This document shows, in pieces, positions 8,942 through 17,816 of a DNA stretch of 64,000 bases (position 1 is its first letter; the number at the start of each line of letters is the position of its first letter). The position numbers were made by a program, and so were the translations under genes. The notes below the pieces were generated by a model. The model made no database searches. It saw nothing but the letters and a program-made list of their open reading frames with translations, and was not told the DNA's origin. This stretch comes from DAOTTX01 sp034437515 (lineage in GTDB: Bacteria; Chloroflexota; Anaerolineae; Aggregatilineales; Phototrophicaceae), in contig DAOTTX010000363.1 of assembly GCA_034437515.1 (NCBI GenBank), positions 38,651-102,650 on the forward strand, in the 5' to 3' direction.

Positions 8942-9904
8942 ATGTTGAAACTCGCCCATATCATAAATCCATTTCACGCACGGCCTGGTTCCGAGGCGGC
9001 CTGGGCACAACCGATCACGTTTGAGTCGATGCGCGTAGCCCGTGACTTCTGCGCGGGTCGCATCGATGTGACACTGTATAGTGCGCAGTATGAGCATGAC
9101 CGTACCGCCGTCCCCGAAGGTCTAACGCTGACATCCGATCTAGACCGTAGTGTGCTTGATATGGCGAATTTTGAGGTCGAACGCCCGCTGCCACTCTTGC
9201 GTGACATCCTTGACCGGGCTTATATCTGCGCTCCACAAGCTGATTACCTGATCTACACCAACACAGACATTGGCTTGCAACCCAACTTCTACATCTCGAT
9301 CGCACGAATTATCGAGCGGATGGGTTATGAAGCATTTGCCATTAACCGGCGCAGCATCCCGGAGGTTTATCGAGATGTAGCTGACCTGCCGTTGATGTGG
9401 GCTGAAGACGGCGTACCACATTCGGGTTATGATTGTTTCGTCTTCAAGCGTGAGCTTTGGTCACAGTATGACCCCGGGGATGTGTGTGTAGGAGCAGCGT
9501 ATGTCGGGCGGGCGTTGCTGCTCTCGATGGCATATCAAGGAGCGAAGTTTCGCGTTTTTGAGAACGCGTTACTAACCTTTCATATTGGCGGCAATGGGGA
9601 ATGGCTGCAACCCGCCTTGCAGGATTACATGGACTACAACTGGTCTTGTTTGAAAGTGCAGGTGGCGCGAGTCGAGGCCGAGCATGGCACGATGTCAGCG
9701 GAGCGCCGCGCTTTCTGGTTAGAGCAGTGGGCCGACCGTGTCTGGTACGATACCGCGCCAAGTGATGCCTGTTTGCCTAACGTCGCACCGGATTACGAAC
9801 AGCGGCGTTTGCGCGTGCTTCAAGCACGCAGCCAGCAACGGCAGCATAGCCTGTTGTGGCGGATCTTCTACAAGCTGCGGCATATGCTGAGAGCCACAAA
9901 ATGA
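8942..9904 (+). CDS. Putative glycosyltransferase-like protein
   Basis: A 320-residue protein without a confident family. It has a YLIYTNTDIGLQPNFY segment near residue 105, similar to the DXD-containing core of GT-A enzymes and to the upstream protein, and a YDCFVFKREL segment typical of GT2-like acceptor regions. The C-terminus ends in a basic, membrane-interacting stretch. It starts four bases after the preceding stop and its own stop overlaps the next ATG. Context supports a role in glycan assembly; enzymatic activity is an inference. Confidence 0.5.
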   Translation: MLKLAHIINPFHARPGSEAAWAQPITFESMRVARDFCAGRIDVTLYSAQYEHDRTAVPEGLTLTSDLDRSVLDMANFEVERPLPLLRDILDRAYICAPQADYLIYTNTDIGLQPNFYISIARIIERMGYEAFAINRRSIPEVYRDVADLPLMWAEDGVPHSGYDCFVFKRELWSQYDPGDVCVGAAYVGRALLLSMAYQGAKFRVFENALLTFHIGGNGEWLQPALQDYMDYNWSCLKVQVARVEAEHGTMSAERRAFWLEQWADRVWYDTAPSDACLPNVAPDYEQRRLRVLQARSQQRQHSLLWRIFYKLRHMLRATK

Positions 9905-11028
9905 AACGAGTACTTGTCGTTGAATTTGGGCGGATGCATGGGCATGTCGTCTACCCGGAATGTGTGCTGCTGCTAGCAGCGGGTTATGAGGTGACTGTGC
10001 TCATCGGCGCGAGTAATCCAGAGATCCTGATGTTGGAGACGCTTCAAGACCGCATCCGTCTGGAAAAGATCGAATGTGGGGGTAAGCGGTTCTGCCTGCT
10101 GCACAAGCTGTTTTACCATGCCCGCCAGGACTACGAGCGGGTGTATTTCACCACAATGGAACTCTACGAAGACATTGTGCTATACCTGTTGTTCGCGCTG
10201 CTGATGCCAAAACCTATCGCCTACGTGCTGCATATACTCAAACCGTCCTACGGGGAAACTTGGCTGCAACGATTGCTGTACCGTTTGCTGTACTGGCGAA
10301 CAGAGCGTATCTATGTGCTGTCGGAAAACATTCTGAGTAATGCGAGGACGATCTTACCAGCCGCGATGCAACCTAAACTTACATACTTTTCGCCGGTATT
10401 CTTCCCGGAATATTTATCGCCCGATCAATCGGTCAACAACGGTGATGAACGGATCGACATTCTCATCCTCGGTCGTTTGGATCTTCGGCGACGCAGCTAT
10501 AAGGCGCTTTGCGATGTATTACCTCAACTAGCGGCCAGTGATCTACGGCATCGAGTACGGATTCATCTGTTGGGGCAGTTTATCCTATATGGCTTTGCAG
10601 ATTTCGTGCAGGAATTCGTCTGTCGGGCGGCGGAACACGATTTGTTACAGAAGACCATCAAGCTCTACAGCGACTCCTATATGGATTTTGACCAGATGGC
10701 GGTTTATCTGCGGCAGGCCGATTTTTTAATGCCGCTCATCCATGCGGATGTGCAGGCCAGTATGAATTATGCACAACAAATTTATCCCAGTGTGTTGATG
10801 TGGTCACAGGCTTTTGCCATCCCGTTGATTAGTTCGCGTGATTTCCCGGTTGATGCTCAGTTACATCCCTTTACACTCTGGTATGACAGCGATGACATCA
10901 TGACCGGACTTGAAGCCGCTGTCGAGCTTTACGAGTCGCCAGAATATCAACAAAAACGGACTGATTACCGCCGTCATACCGACCGCCTGTTCAAGCCTTC
11001 ACAGGAGAACTTTATTCATGCAGGTTAG
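9901..11028 (+). CDS. Putative GT-B fold glycosyltransferase
   Basis: A 375-residue protein with a two-domain layout like GT-B enzymes. The N-terminal Rossmann-like half begins RVLVVEFGRMHGH. A short amphipathic central stretch may touch the membrane (LLFALLMPKPIAYVL). The second half starts DILILGRLD and includes a late SVLMWSQAFAIPLIS segment resembling the donor-binding end of GT4 proteins. The ATG at 9901 overlaps the previous stop and the gene overlaps the next by 11 bases. I do not recognise the exact family. Confidence 0.55.
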   Translation: MKRVLVVEFGRMHGHVVYPECVLLLAAGYEVTVLIGASNPEILMLETLQDRIRLEKIECGGKRFCLLHKLFYHARQDYERVYFTTMELYEDIVLYLLFALLMPKPIAYVLHILKPSYGETWLQRLLYRLLYWRTERIYVLSENILSNARTILPAAMQPKLTYFSPVFFPEYLSPDQSVNNGDERIDILILGRLDLRRRSYKALCDVLPQLAASDLRHRVRIHLLGQFILYGFADFVQEFVCRAAEHDLLQKTIKLYSDSYMDFDQMAVYLRQADFLMPLIHADVQASMNYAQQIYPSVLMWSQAFAIPLISSRDFPVDAQLHPFTLWYDSDDIMTGLEAAVELYESPEYQQKRTDYRRHTDRLFKPSQENFIHAG

Positions 11029-12013
11029 TGTGGTGATCCCAGTATACAACGCGGCGGCTTATGTGCGTGTGGCGGTCGAATCCGCATTGGCGCAGCCACA
11101 GACCGCTGAGGTACTTCTCGCCGAGGATGGCTCACCGGATGACAGCCTGACGGTGTGTGAGTCACTGATCGCAGAATACCCGGAACGTGTACGTTTGCTG
11201 CGTCACCCCAAAGGAGAGAACCGGGAAGCCGGGGCGACTCGCAATTTGGGCATCAAAAACGCGCAATACGATGTCATCGCCTTCCTGGATGCAGACGACA
11301 AATACCTGCCGGGTCGTTTCGATGTCGCCCTGAAAATGCTCACCGCAGAACCGGAACTCGACGGTGTTTATGAAGCTGTCGGCACGTTGACCGAGGCGAA
11401 CGCCCGGATCGCCAAGCGTGATGACCTTCGCATCGAAGATATGATGACCCTCAAAACACATGTGCCGCCGGAAGATCTGCTCCATGCGTTCATCAGTGGG
11501 AAGAACCCCCAGGGTCACCCGCATCTTAATGGGCTAACGCTGCGCCGCCGTGCGATTGATCGTGCTGGTGACTTCCATGAGCATATCCCCCTACATGAGG
11601 ATACAGAGTTCATTATAAGACTGGCAGCAACCTGTCGGCTGAAGGGTGGTCGGCTGGATGAGCCGGTGGCGGTCTATCGCATCCATGCGGAGAACCGCTT
11701 TACCACACCGCGTCCGCAAGCAGATGTCTACTATAAGCGGGTGCGGCTGGGTATGACCGTCTTTCGGTGGGGGTGCGAAAACCTCGATGCCGCCGGTCGA
11801 GCGATGGCGCTGGACTACTTGCTACGCTATGTGAAGCTCACCCCACGTGCGGAACACACACCCAAGTTACCGGATTACCTAGAACGGCGCTGGCGGGTGC
11901 TGCGGTTCGTACTGGATCATCCGCGTTTTTTACGCGAACGGGCGGTACGTGATGAATTACTGGCAAGTCCGCGTGGCGTGATGTCGCGGATACGTGATCT
12001 GGTGAAAAGGTAA
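11018..12013 (+). CDS. Family 2 glycosyltransferase (tandem copy 1)
   Basis: A 331-residue GT2 enzyme: VSVVIPVYNAAAYV at the N-terminus, AEDGSPDDS for UDP binding, and FLDADDKYLPG with the DXD-type metal site. It transfers a sugar from a nucleotide donor in the cytoplasm. It is clearly paralogous to the next gene (same VESALAQPQTAEV stretch), so the two arose by tandem duplication. It overlaps the upstream gene by 11 bases. Donor and acceptor are unknown. Confidence 0.9.
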   Translation: MQVSVVIPVYNAAAYVRVAVESALAQPQTAEVLLAEDGSPDDSLTVCESLIAEYPERVRLLRHPKGENREAGATRNLGIKNAQYDVIAFLDADDKYLPGRFDVALKMLTAEPELDGVYEAVGTLTEANARIAKRDDLRIEDMMTLKTHVPPEDLLHAFISGKNPQGHPHLNGLTLRRRAIDRAGDFHEHIPLHEDTEFIIRLAATCRLKGGRLDEPVAVYRIHAENRFTTPRPQADVYYKRVRLGMTVFRWGCENLDAAGRAMALDYLLRYVKLTPRAEHTPKLPDYLERRWRVLRFVLDHPRFLRERAVRDELLASPRGVMSRIRDLVKR

Positions 12014-12016
12014 GCC

Positions 12017-12976
12017 ATGCAGATCAGTGTGGTGACCCCGGTCTACAACGCAGAGAAGTACGTGCGTGCAGCGGTTGAATCTGCGCTGGCGCAACCACAA
12101 ACCGCTGAGGTGATTCTGGTGGAAGATGCCTCACCGGATGACAGTCTGGCGGTGTGTGAGGCCCTGGCGAGCGAGCATCCCGACCGGGTGCGTGTGCTGT
12201 GTCATCCCGACGGAGCCAACCGAGGCGCGGGCCTATCGCGCGAATTAGGCATTGCGGCGGCGAAACAACCCTATGTCGCTTGCCTGGATGCCGACGACTA
12301 CTATCTACCGGGCTGTTTTGACCGGGCGGAGGCCGTTTTGCAGGCAAAGCCTGATGCTGATGGCGTTTACAGTGCCATCGGTGTGCATTTTGAGACAGAA
12401 GCCGCGCGAGAAAGTTGGTTCACACAGACCAGCAACACGCTCACCACCGTTGAGGAAAGGTTGCCACCTGAGCGGCTATTCAAGGCCCTTGTGATGGGTG
12501 GGCGTGGGTACTTCCATCTAAATGCGCTGGTCGCCCGGCGTGAGGTGTTCAAAGAAGTGGGTGGGTTTGATCCCTTGCTCCATGAAGACACCGCAATGTC
12601 GATCAAACTGGCGGCACTGAGCCGCTTATATCCGGCGCAGATCAACGAACCCGTTGCCATGCGCCGTTATCATGACGCCAACCCAAGTGACGCCGCCCGA
12701 CGTCCACGTGCGGATGTACTGCATCATCATGATCTACTCTGGCGGACTCTGGTTACATGGTCACTCGAATATATTGATTCAGCACGGCAAGCGTTGATCT
12801 TCGGGCGCTGGCTGACCGTCCAACGACAAATCGTGGAGGAACGTGATTATGGTCGAGTCGGGCGACGATTGGGGTTGCTGTGGTCGCTGCTGAGCCTGGG
12901 GACGAACCATCCCAGTCTGCTAGGTAAGAGATACTATCTACGGGCGGTACGGAATGCACTCACGCCAGGGCGTTGA
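12017..12976 (+). CDS. Family 2 glycosyltransferase (tandem copy 2)
   Basis: A 319-residue GT2 enzyme that shares long identical stretches with the preceding gene in its first 90 residues (ISVVTPVYNAEKYV, VESALAQPQTAEV, EDASPDDS, CLDADDYYLPG) and diverges in the acceptor half. This pattern suggests the same donor but different acceptors. It begins three bases after the upstream stop. The C-terminal part is basic. Confidence 0.9.
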   Translation: MQISVVTPVYNAEKYVRAAVESALAQPQTAEVILVEDASPDDSLAVCEALASEHPDRVRVLCHPDGANRGAGLSRELGIAAAKQPYVACLDADDYYLPGCFDRAEAVLQAKPDADGVYSAIGVHFETEAARESWFTQTSNTLTTVEERLPPERLFKALVMGGRGYFHLNALVARREVFKEVGGFDPLLHEDTAMSIKLAALSRLYPAQINEPVAMRRYHDANPSDAARRPRADVLHHHDLLWRTLVTWSLEYIDSARQALIFGRWLTVQRQIVEERDYGRVGRRLGLLWSLLSLGTNHPSLLGKRYYLRAVRNALTPGR

Positions 12977-13001
12977 CGCGAAATTTATGTAAGGAAAGAT
13001 C

Positions 13002-13631
13002 ATGCAATACGGCAAGACTTATTTCGATTATCAAAAGGACATCGGCGCTTTCGGTGGCAGAGCGAACCTGTTCAAATTTGCGCCGTTCATCCAGCCGACG
13101 GATACGGTGTTGGATTTTGGCTGTGGTGGGGGCTACCTATTGCACCACATCGACGCGGCGTCGAAAGCGGGGATTGAGATCAACCCGGCAGCGCGAGAAA
13201 CAGCGCGGCAGAGCGGTTTGACGATCTACGCCAGCACCGCCGAGGTGCCTGACGAAACCGCCGACATTATCGTGAGTAATCACGCATTAGAACACGTCGA
13301 GGCCCCGTTAGACGAACTGCGGGCGCTGCTGCCCAAGTTGCGCCCCGGCGGTAAGATCGTCTTCGTCGTCCCACATCAAAAACCGGCCGAAGCCTACCGC
13401 GCAAATGACCCCAACCAGCACCTTTACACCTGGAACCCGCTGACATTAGGCAACCTGTTCCACGCTGCCGGGTATGAGCATATTGATGTCGATGTCCTAC
13501 GCTATGCGTGGAAGCCGAGTTTTGGTCGGTACTATCGTTTGGGACAATGGGCTTTTGACTTGCGTTGTCGGGTCTGTGCGCTGCGCCTGGGGAATTATCA
13601 AATCCGCGCTGTCGCAGAGCGTTCTCGATAA
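13002..13631 (+). CDS. Class I SAM-dependent methyltransferase
   Basis: A 209-residue methyltransferase of the Methyltransf_11/23 type. Motif I is VLDFGCGGGYLLHHI and motif II GIEINPAAR. The SNHALEHVEAP motif and the LRPGGKIVFVVPH strand complete the fold. A good ribosome-binding site (AAGGAAAG, 12991-12998) precedes the ATG. Its stop overlaps the next start by one base. Probably methylates a glycan or its lipid carrier; target unknown. Confidence 0.85.
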   Translation: MQYGKTYFDYQKDIGAFGGRANLFKFAPFIQPTDTVLDFGCGGGYLLHHIDAASKAGIEINPAARETARQSGLTIYASTAEVPDETADIIVSNHALEHVEAPLDELRALLPKLRPGGKIVFVVPHQKPAEAYRANDPNQHLYTWNPLTLGNLFHAAGYEHIDVDVLRYAWKPSFGRYYRLGQWAFDLRCRVCALRLGNYQIRAVAERSR

Positions 13632-14674
13632 TGGCTGAATTTCCGCGTGTCTCTTTTGGAATGATCGTGCTCAATGGCGAGCCATTCACGCGGTATAATC
13701 TGCGCTCGATTTATCCCTTCGCCCACGAGATTATTGTCGTAGAAGGTGCGGTCGAAAGTGCCGCTGCCATCGCGACCCAGGACGGTCACTCAATAGACGG
13801 CACGTTGGAGGCCCTGCATCGCTTTAAGACAGAGGAAGACCCAGAGAATAAGCTGACTATCATCACAAAGGAGGGCTTCTGGCACGAGAAAGATGCGATG
13901 TCTCAGGCCTATGCCGAACGCGCAACGGGCGATTATTTATGGCAGGTGGACAGCGACGAATTTTACCATGCCGGTGATATGCGCAAGGTATTGAAGCTGC
14001 TACGAGACGACCCAGCGATCACAAGCCTTTCGTTTCGTCAAATCTCATTTTGGGGCGGGTTCAATTATTACACCGATGGACGTTTCCTGAGCAAGATATT
14101 TCCTGATATTCATCGCGTGTTCAAATGGGGAGCGGACTATCGTTATATCACCCACCGTCCACCGACCGTTCATGACCCACAGGGGCGCAACCTACGTAAG
14201 CTAAAATGGCTAGACGGTGCCTTCTGGGATCGTCATGAGGTGCGGATGTATCACTATTCGCTGATTTTTCCCTTGCAGGTGACGCGGAAAGCGCATTACT
14301 ACAAACAGGCGACATGGACCGGTGCTGGCGACGCGGAGAACTGGGCGCGGGATGTCTATTTTGGTCTCAAGTATCCTTATCGGGTACACAATGTTTATCA
14401 GCACCCAAGCTGGTTAATGCGGTTTAAGGGGCAGCACCCCGAACAAATCGAAGCACTCCGGGCTGATCTCGAAGCGGGTCGAGTCAAGGTTGAGCAGCGC
14501 CACATGGATGACATCGAACGATTGCTAGAGTCGCCACGCTATAAGATTGGGCGATGGCTTTTACAGACCAACGAACATTTCTATCCCATTTGGCAATTTT
14601 TGCGCCGCGCCCGTGCATCGTTAAGTTATCGCAGCGGCCTATTGCTCGATCGGCTGCGTGGGGAAACACGATGA
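13631..14674 (+). CDS. Glycosyltransferase family 2-like protein
   Basis: A 347-residue GT-A type enzyme. VSFGMIVLNGEPF is followed by EIIVVEGAVES and YLWQVDSDEFYH, where D-S-D is the expected metal-binding motif. Similar proteins in polysaccharide loci are annotated as GT2. The following segment, rich in aromatic residues (SFRQISFWGGFNYY), is unusual for small GT2 enzymes. The ATG overlaps the methyltransferase stop by one base and the stop overlaps the next gene by four. Donor sugar unknown. Confidence 0.75.
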   Translation: MAEFPRVSFGMIVLNGEPFTRYNLRSIYPFAHEIIVVEGAVESAAAIATQDGHSIDGTLEALHRFKTEEDPENKLTIITKEGFWHEKDAMSQAYAERATGDYLWQVDSDEFYHAGDMRKVLKLLRDDPAITSLSFRQISFWGGFNYYTDGRFLSKIFPDIHRVFKWGADYRYITHRPPTVHDPQGRNLRKLKWLDGAFWDRHEVRMYHYSLIFPLQVTRKAHYYKQATWTGAGDAENWARDVYFGLKYPYRVHNVYQHPSWLMRFKGQHPEQIEALRADLEAGRVKVEQRHMDDIERLLESPRYKIGRWLLQTNEHFYPIWQFLRRARASLSYRSGLLLDRLRGETR

Positions 14675-15936
14675 GAGTGCTTCACATCAACACCGATGAT
14701 GGCGGTGGTGGGGCGGGGCGGGCGGCGTATCGTCTGCATAAGTCCATGCTCGCTCAGGGTGTCGAGTCTCAAATGCTGGTTTATACCCGCATCGGTGGTG
14801 AAGCGGATAATGTCCGCAAGGTCTTTGATATGCAACCACGCCAGCGGACGCTTCGGCAAAAGCTGGCCCGCCGCCTGGACGCGCTGCCGCTACGTTTCGT
14901 CGCGCAGCACCCGCGTGATTGGAGCACCGGCTTTGCCCCCAATGGCATCGCACAAACCATCAACGACCTGCAACCGGATATTGTCCACTTGCACTGGATC
15001 AATTACGGCTATGTGCCCATCGGCGCATTGCCGAAGATCGACGCGCCGCTGGTATGGACGTTTCACGATATGTGGGCGATGACGGGCGGTTGCCATGTCG
15101 CCGGGGATTGCACCCGCTACCAGCAACATTGCGAAGCGTGCCCTCAGTTGGCCTCACGGCGCAAACATGACTTGAGTTTCTACATCCACGCGCATAAGCT
15201 CGACAAATGGCGCGACCTTGATTTGACGATTGTCACCCCCAGCCTTTGGATGCGTGACTGTGTACATTCCAGTGCGTTATTCACCGAATACGCAGCTCAT
15301 GTCATCCCGAACACCATTGATCTGGACTTCTTCGCACCGTTTAATCGAGACACCGCCCGTGATTTACTGGGACTGCCGCACGACCAAACACTGATTATGT
15401 TCGGTGCGGGGTCGGTCGAGGTGCCGCATAAAGGCGCGGACTTGCTGCGTCAGGCGTTGGGTCACCTCGCCGGGCGGGGAGACGACCTCGCGCTGGTCGT
15501 GATCGGTGCAACCCACGCCGACGATTGGGACGTTGGTTTGCCAGTGCATCCGATTGGCTACGTCCGTGACGACCTGAGACTTAAATTGCTCTACTGTGCG
15601 GCGGATTGCTATGTGCTGCCTTCTCGCGTGGATAATCTGCCGAATATGGTCATGGAGGCGATGGCCTGCGGGACGCCGTGTGTCGGCTTTCGTATCGGTG
15701 GTGTGCCGGACTTGATCGACCACGAAGAGAATGGTTTCATCGCCCCAGCATTCGATGTTGAGGCGTTAGCGGCAGGGATCCAATGGGTGACCGCCGATGC
15801 GCGACGACAACGCATACTCGGTGAGGCCGCCCGTCGCAAAGTAGAAGCGACCTTCGCCCCAACAAAAGTGGTGGCGGCCCACCTTGATCTTTACAACGAG
15901 ATATTTGGAACTGCTGGTCAGGGCAGCGTGTCTTAA
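14671..15936 (+). CDS. Family 4 glycosyltransferase (GT-B)
   Basis: A 421-residue GT4 enzyme. The N-terminus MRVLHINTDDGGGGAGRAAY is the glycine-rich acceptor-side loop, then LQPDIVHLHWINYG. The C-terminal donor domain has VLPSRVDNLPNMVMEAMACGTPCVGF, which contains the E-x7-E type motif. Wca/Wba colanic-acid-type transferases share the opening. It is the last gene of the first tightly coupled block; a separate promoter follows at 15957. Confidence 0.92.
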   Translation: MRVLHINTDDGGGGAGRAAYRLHKSMLAQGVESQMLVYTRIGGEADNVRKVFDMQPRQRTLRQKLARRLDALPLRFVAQHPRDWSTGFAPNGIAQTINDLQPDIVHLHWINYGYVPIGALPKIDAPLVWTFHDMWAMTGGCHVAGDCTRYQQHCEACPQLASRRKHDLSFYIHAHKLDKWRDLDLTIVTPSLWMRDCVHSSALFTEYAAHVIPNTIDLDFFAPFNRDTARDLLGLPHDQTLIMFGAGSVEVPHKGADLLRQALGHLAGRGDDLALVVIGATHADDWDVGLPVHPIGYVRDDLRLKLLYCAADCYVLPSRVDNLPNMVMEAMACGTPCVGFRIGGVPDLIDHEENGFIAPAFDVEALAAGIQWVTADARRQRILGEAARRKVEATFAPTKVVAAHLDLYNEIFGTAGQGSVS

Positions 15937-15956
15937 GGTTCACAATATTCTATCCA

Positions 15957-15986
15957 TTGACGGTCGTTAGGAGGGCGGCCTATAAT
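15957..15986 (+). promoter_or_regulatory. Strong sigma-70-like promoter before wzm
   Basis: TTGACG (15957-15962), an 18-base spacer and a perfect TATAAT (15981-15986). Transcription should begin near 15993, about 40 bases before the wzm start. The second half of the glycan locus can therefore be transcribed independently of the wzt promoter. Confidence 0.7.
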
Positions 15987-16032
15987 TTTCGCATGAGTTC
16001 AATTTTTCGCACAGCCACGGGGAGTAACTCGA

Positions 16033-16920
16033 TTGGGAGTCAAAACACCAGCATCAGTCGAAGCCAAGTCAGCAGAAACATCATCAACGACTGAAAATCG
16101 CACCCAAACGACCATTACACCGCCGAGCGGTTGGCATTTCCCCGATCTCAGGGAAATGTGGGAATTCCGCGAGATGTTGTACTTTCTCACACTGCGAGAT
16201 GTTCGTGTACGCTACAAACAGACCATCGTCGGCCCAGCCTGGGCAGTCATCAGACCGATCATGCAGATGATCGTGTTTACGGCGTTCTTCAATGGCTTGC
16301 TCAATGTCGCACCTGATGGCGATGCCCCTTATCCGATCTGGAGCTATGCGGCGCTGGTACCCTGGGCGTATTTTGCCACCAGCCTGAACGGTGTCGCGCT
16401 TAGTTTGGTTAGCAATGCTAACATGGTCAAAAAGACCTACTTCCCACGAATGCTGTTACCACTTACCAAACTAATCGTACCGGGTGTTGATTTTCTGATC
16501 GCGTTTGTGACGTTGTTAGTGATGATGCTGGCTTTCGGCTATACACCGACGATCAATATACTGTGGTTGCCGTTGTTCTTCCTGGTGATGGTCATCACCA
16601 CGCTGGGGATTGGTTTATGGTTTGCGGCGATGCATGTGCAGTTCCGTGACGCGGGCTATGTGGTTGCCTTCCTGGTGCAAATCTGGCTCTACATCACACC
16701 TGTGGCCTACCCCAGTGAATTATTGGAAGGCCCGGCGAAAACCTTCTACATGCTCAACCCGATGGTGCTGGTCGTCGATGGCTTTCGCTGGGCGCTGATC
16801 GGCACGGACACAGCGCCGGAACCGATCAATCTGATTTCGGTTGCAATCGCGCTGATCGTACTATTGACCGGCCTGCTTTACTTCCAGCGGATGGAAAAAT
16901 CATTCGCGGATGTCGTTTAG
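16033..16920 (+). CDS. wzm: Polysaccharide export ABC-2 permease (Wzm type)
   Basis: Membrane subunit of the glycan exporter, 295 residues, with a cytoplasmic N-terminus and six predicted membrane spans. The family signature LRDVRVRYKQTIVGPAWAVIRPI lies before the first span, and WLYITPVAYP near the end is also typical. The start is a TTG at 16033, supported by GGGGAG eight bases upstream; an ATG at 15993 is in another frame and soon closes. It pairs with the ATPase at 3038. Having the two subunits 12 kb apart and under separate promoters is unusual. Confidence 0.9.
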   Translation: MGVKTPASVEAKSAETSSTTENRTQTTITPPSGWHFPDLREMWEFREMLYFLTLRDVRVRYKQTIVGPAWAVIRPIMQMIVFTAFFNGLLNVAPDGDAPYPIWSYAALVPWAYFATSLNGVALSLVSNANMVKKTYFPRMLLPLTKLIVPGVDFLIAFVTLLVMMLAFGYTPTINILWLPLFFLVMVITTLGIGLWFAAMHVQFRDAGYVVAFLVQIWLYITPVAYPSELLEGPAKTFYMLNPMVLVVDGFRWALIGTDTAPEPINLISVAIALIVLLTGLLYFQRMEKSFADVV

Positions 16921-16931
16921 AAAGGTCGGGG

Positions 16932-17816
16932 ATGCTATACCAGATCAAACATCAAGGGAAGCGTGCCTTAAACACGCTACTGCGTCCGCTCGGTTGGACG
17001 CTCTCACCACTCGACGCACCCGCACCGACAGTGAAGCAAACACCCGTCAAACGGGAAACCATGCGAGGCGGTTTGCTGAATGCACGTGAACTAGGGCTGA
17101 ACCCGCGCACTATCTTTGATGTCGGTGTGGCCTCCGTCACACCGGAGCTTTACGAGGTTTTCCCGCAGAGTACATACATGTTGGTCGAACCATTGCGAGA
17201 ATACACACTCTTTCTCGAAGACATCATCGCCTCACTTGACGATGCCCGTTATATACTGGCGGCAGCCGGAGAAACACCGGGCGAGATCGAGATCATGGTG
17301 CATCCGTTCTTACCGGGGTCGTCCTTTTACCTCGATTCATCTGCACAAGACGTCAGCAACCCCTACAACGGTGAACCGCGCACGGTGCCGGTCACCACGT
17401 TGGATGCCCTGCGTGAACGATATGACCTCGCCGGCCCGTATCTCATCAAAGCAGATGTGCAGGGCGCGGAACTGGATGTGATCCGGGGTGCGCAAGCCGT
17501 ACTAGGAGAAACAAAGATGATTTTGCTCGAAGTGTCGTTGTTTGATTACTTCAACGGCAGCGGCTTGTTCCATGATGTGGTTGAGTTCATGCGCGTTCGT
17601 GGTTTCGTCGTCTATGACATCGTAGGCAGCATCTATCGCCCGTTGGATGACGCCCTTTCCAACTTTGACGTTGTGTTTGTGCCGGAAGATAGTCCACTAC
17701 GCCAGAACAATCGTTTTGGCAGCGTCGAATACTATGAAAAATTACGCACGCGCTGGCCGGAGCAGTTCGCCGCACGCAGCGCAGCTATAACACAGAAAAT
17801 TGAGGAAAAATCATGA
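16932..17816 (+). CDS. FkbM family methyltransferase
   Basis: A third FkbM-type enzyme (294 residues). After a 55-residue basic N-terminal extension come IFDVGVASVTPELY, the acidic MLVEPL loop, and the hallmark YLIKADVQGAELDVIRGA near residue 175. Motif I is degenerate (D-V-G-V-A in place of the usual D-V-G-A-N), which may affect SAM binding, although the hallmark is intact. It starts 11 bases after wzm and overlaps the next gene by four bases. Confidence 0.83.
   Translation: MLYQIKHQGKRALNTLLRPLGWTLSPLDAPAPTVKQTPVKRETMRGGLLNARELGLNPRTIFDVGVASVTPELYEVFPQSTYMLVEPLREYTLFLEDIIASLDDARYILAAAGETPGEIEIMVHPFLPGSSFYLDSSAQDVSNPYNGEPRTVPVTTLDALRERYDLAGPYLIKADVQGAELDVIRGAQAVLGETKMILLEVSLFDYFNGSGLFHDVVEFMRVRGFVVYDIVGSIYRPLDDALSNFDVVFVPEDSPLRQNNRFGSVEYYEKLRTRWPEQFAARSAAITQKIEEKS

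Noticed and set aside
15993..16094. ATG at 15993 as start of wzm or of a leader peptide
   Set aside because: It is in a different frame from wzm, closes after about 33 codons and sits on the predicted transcription start; the TTG at 16033 has a proper ribosome-binding site.
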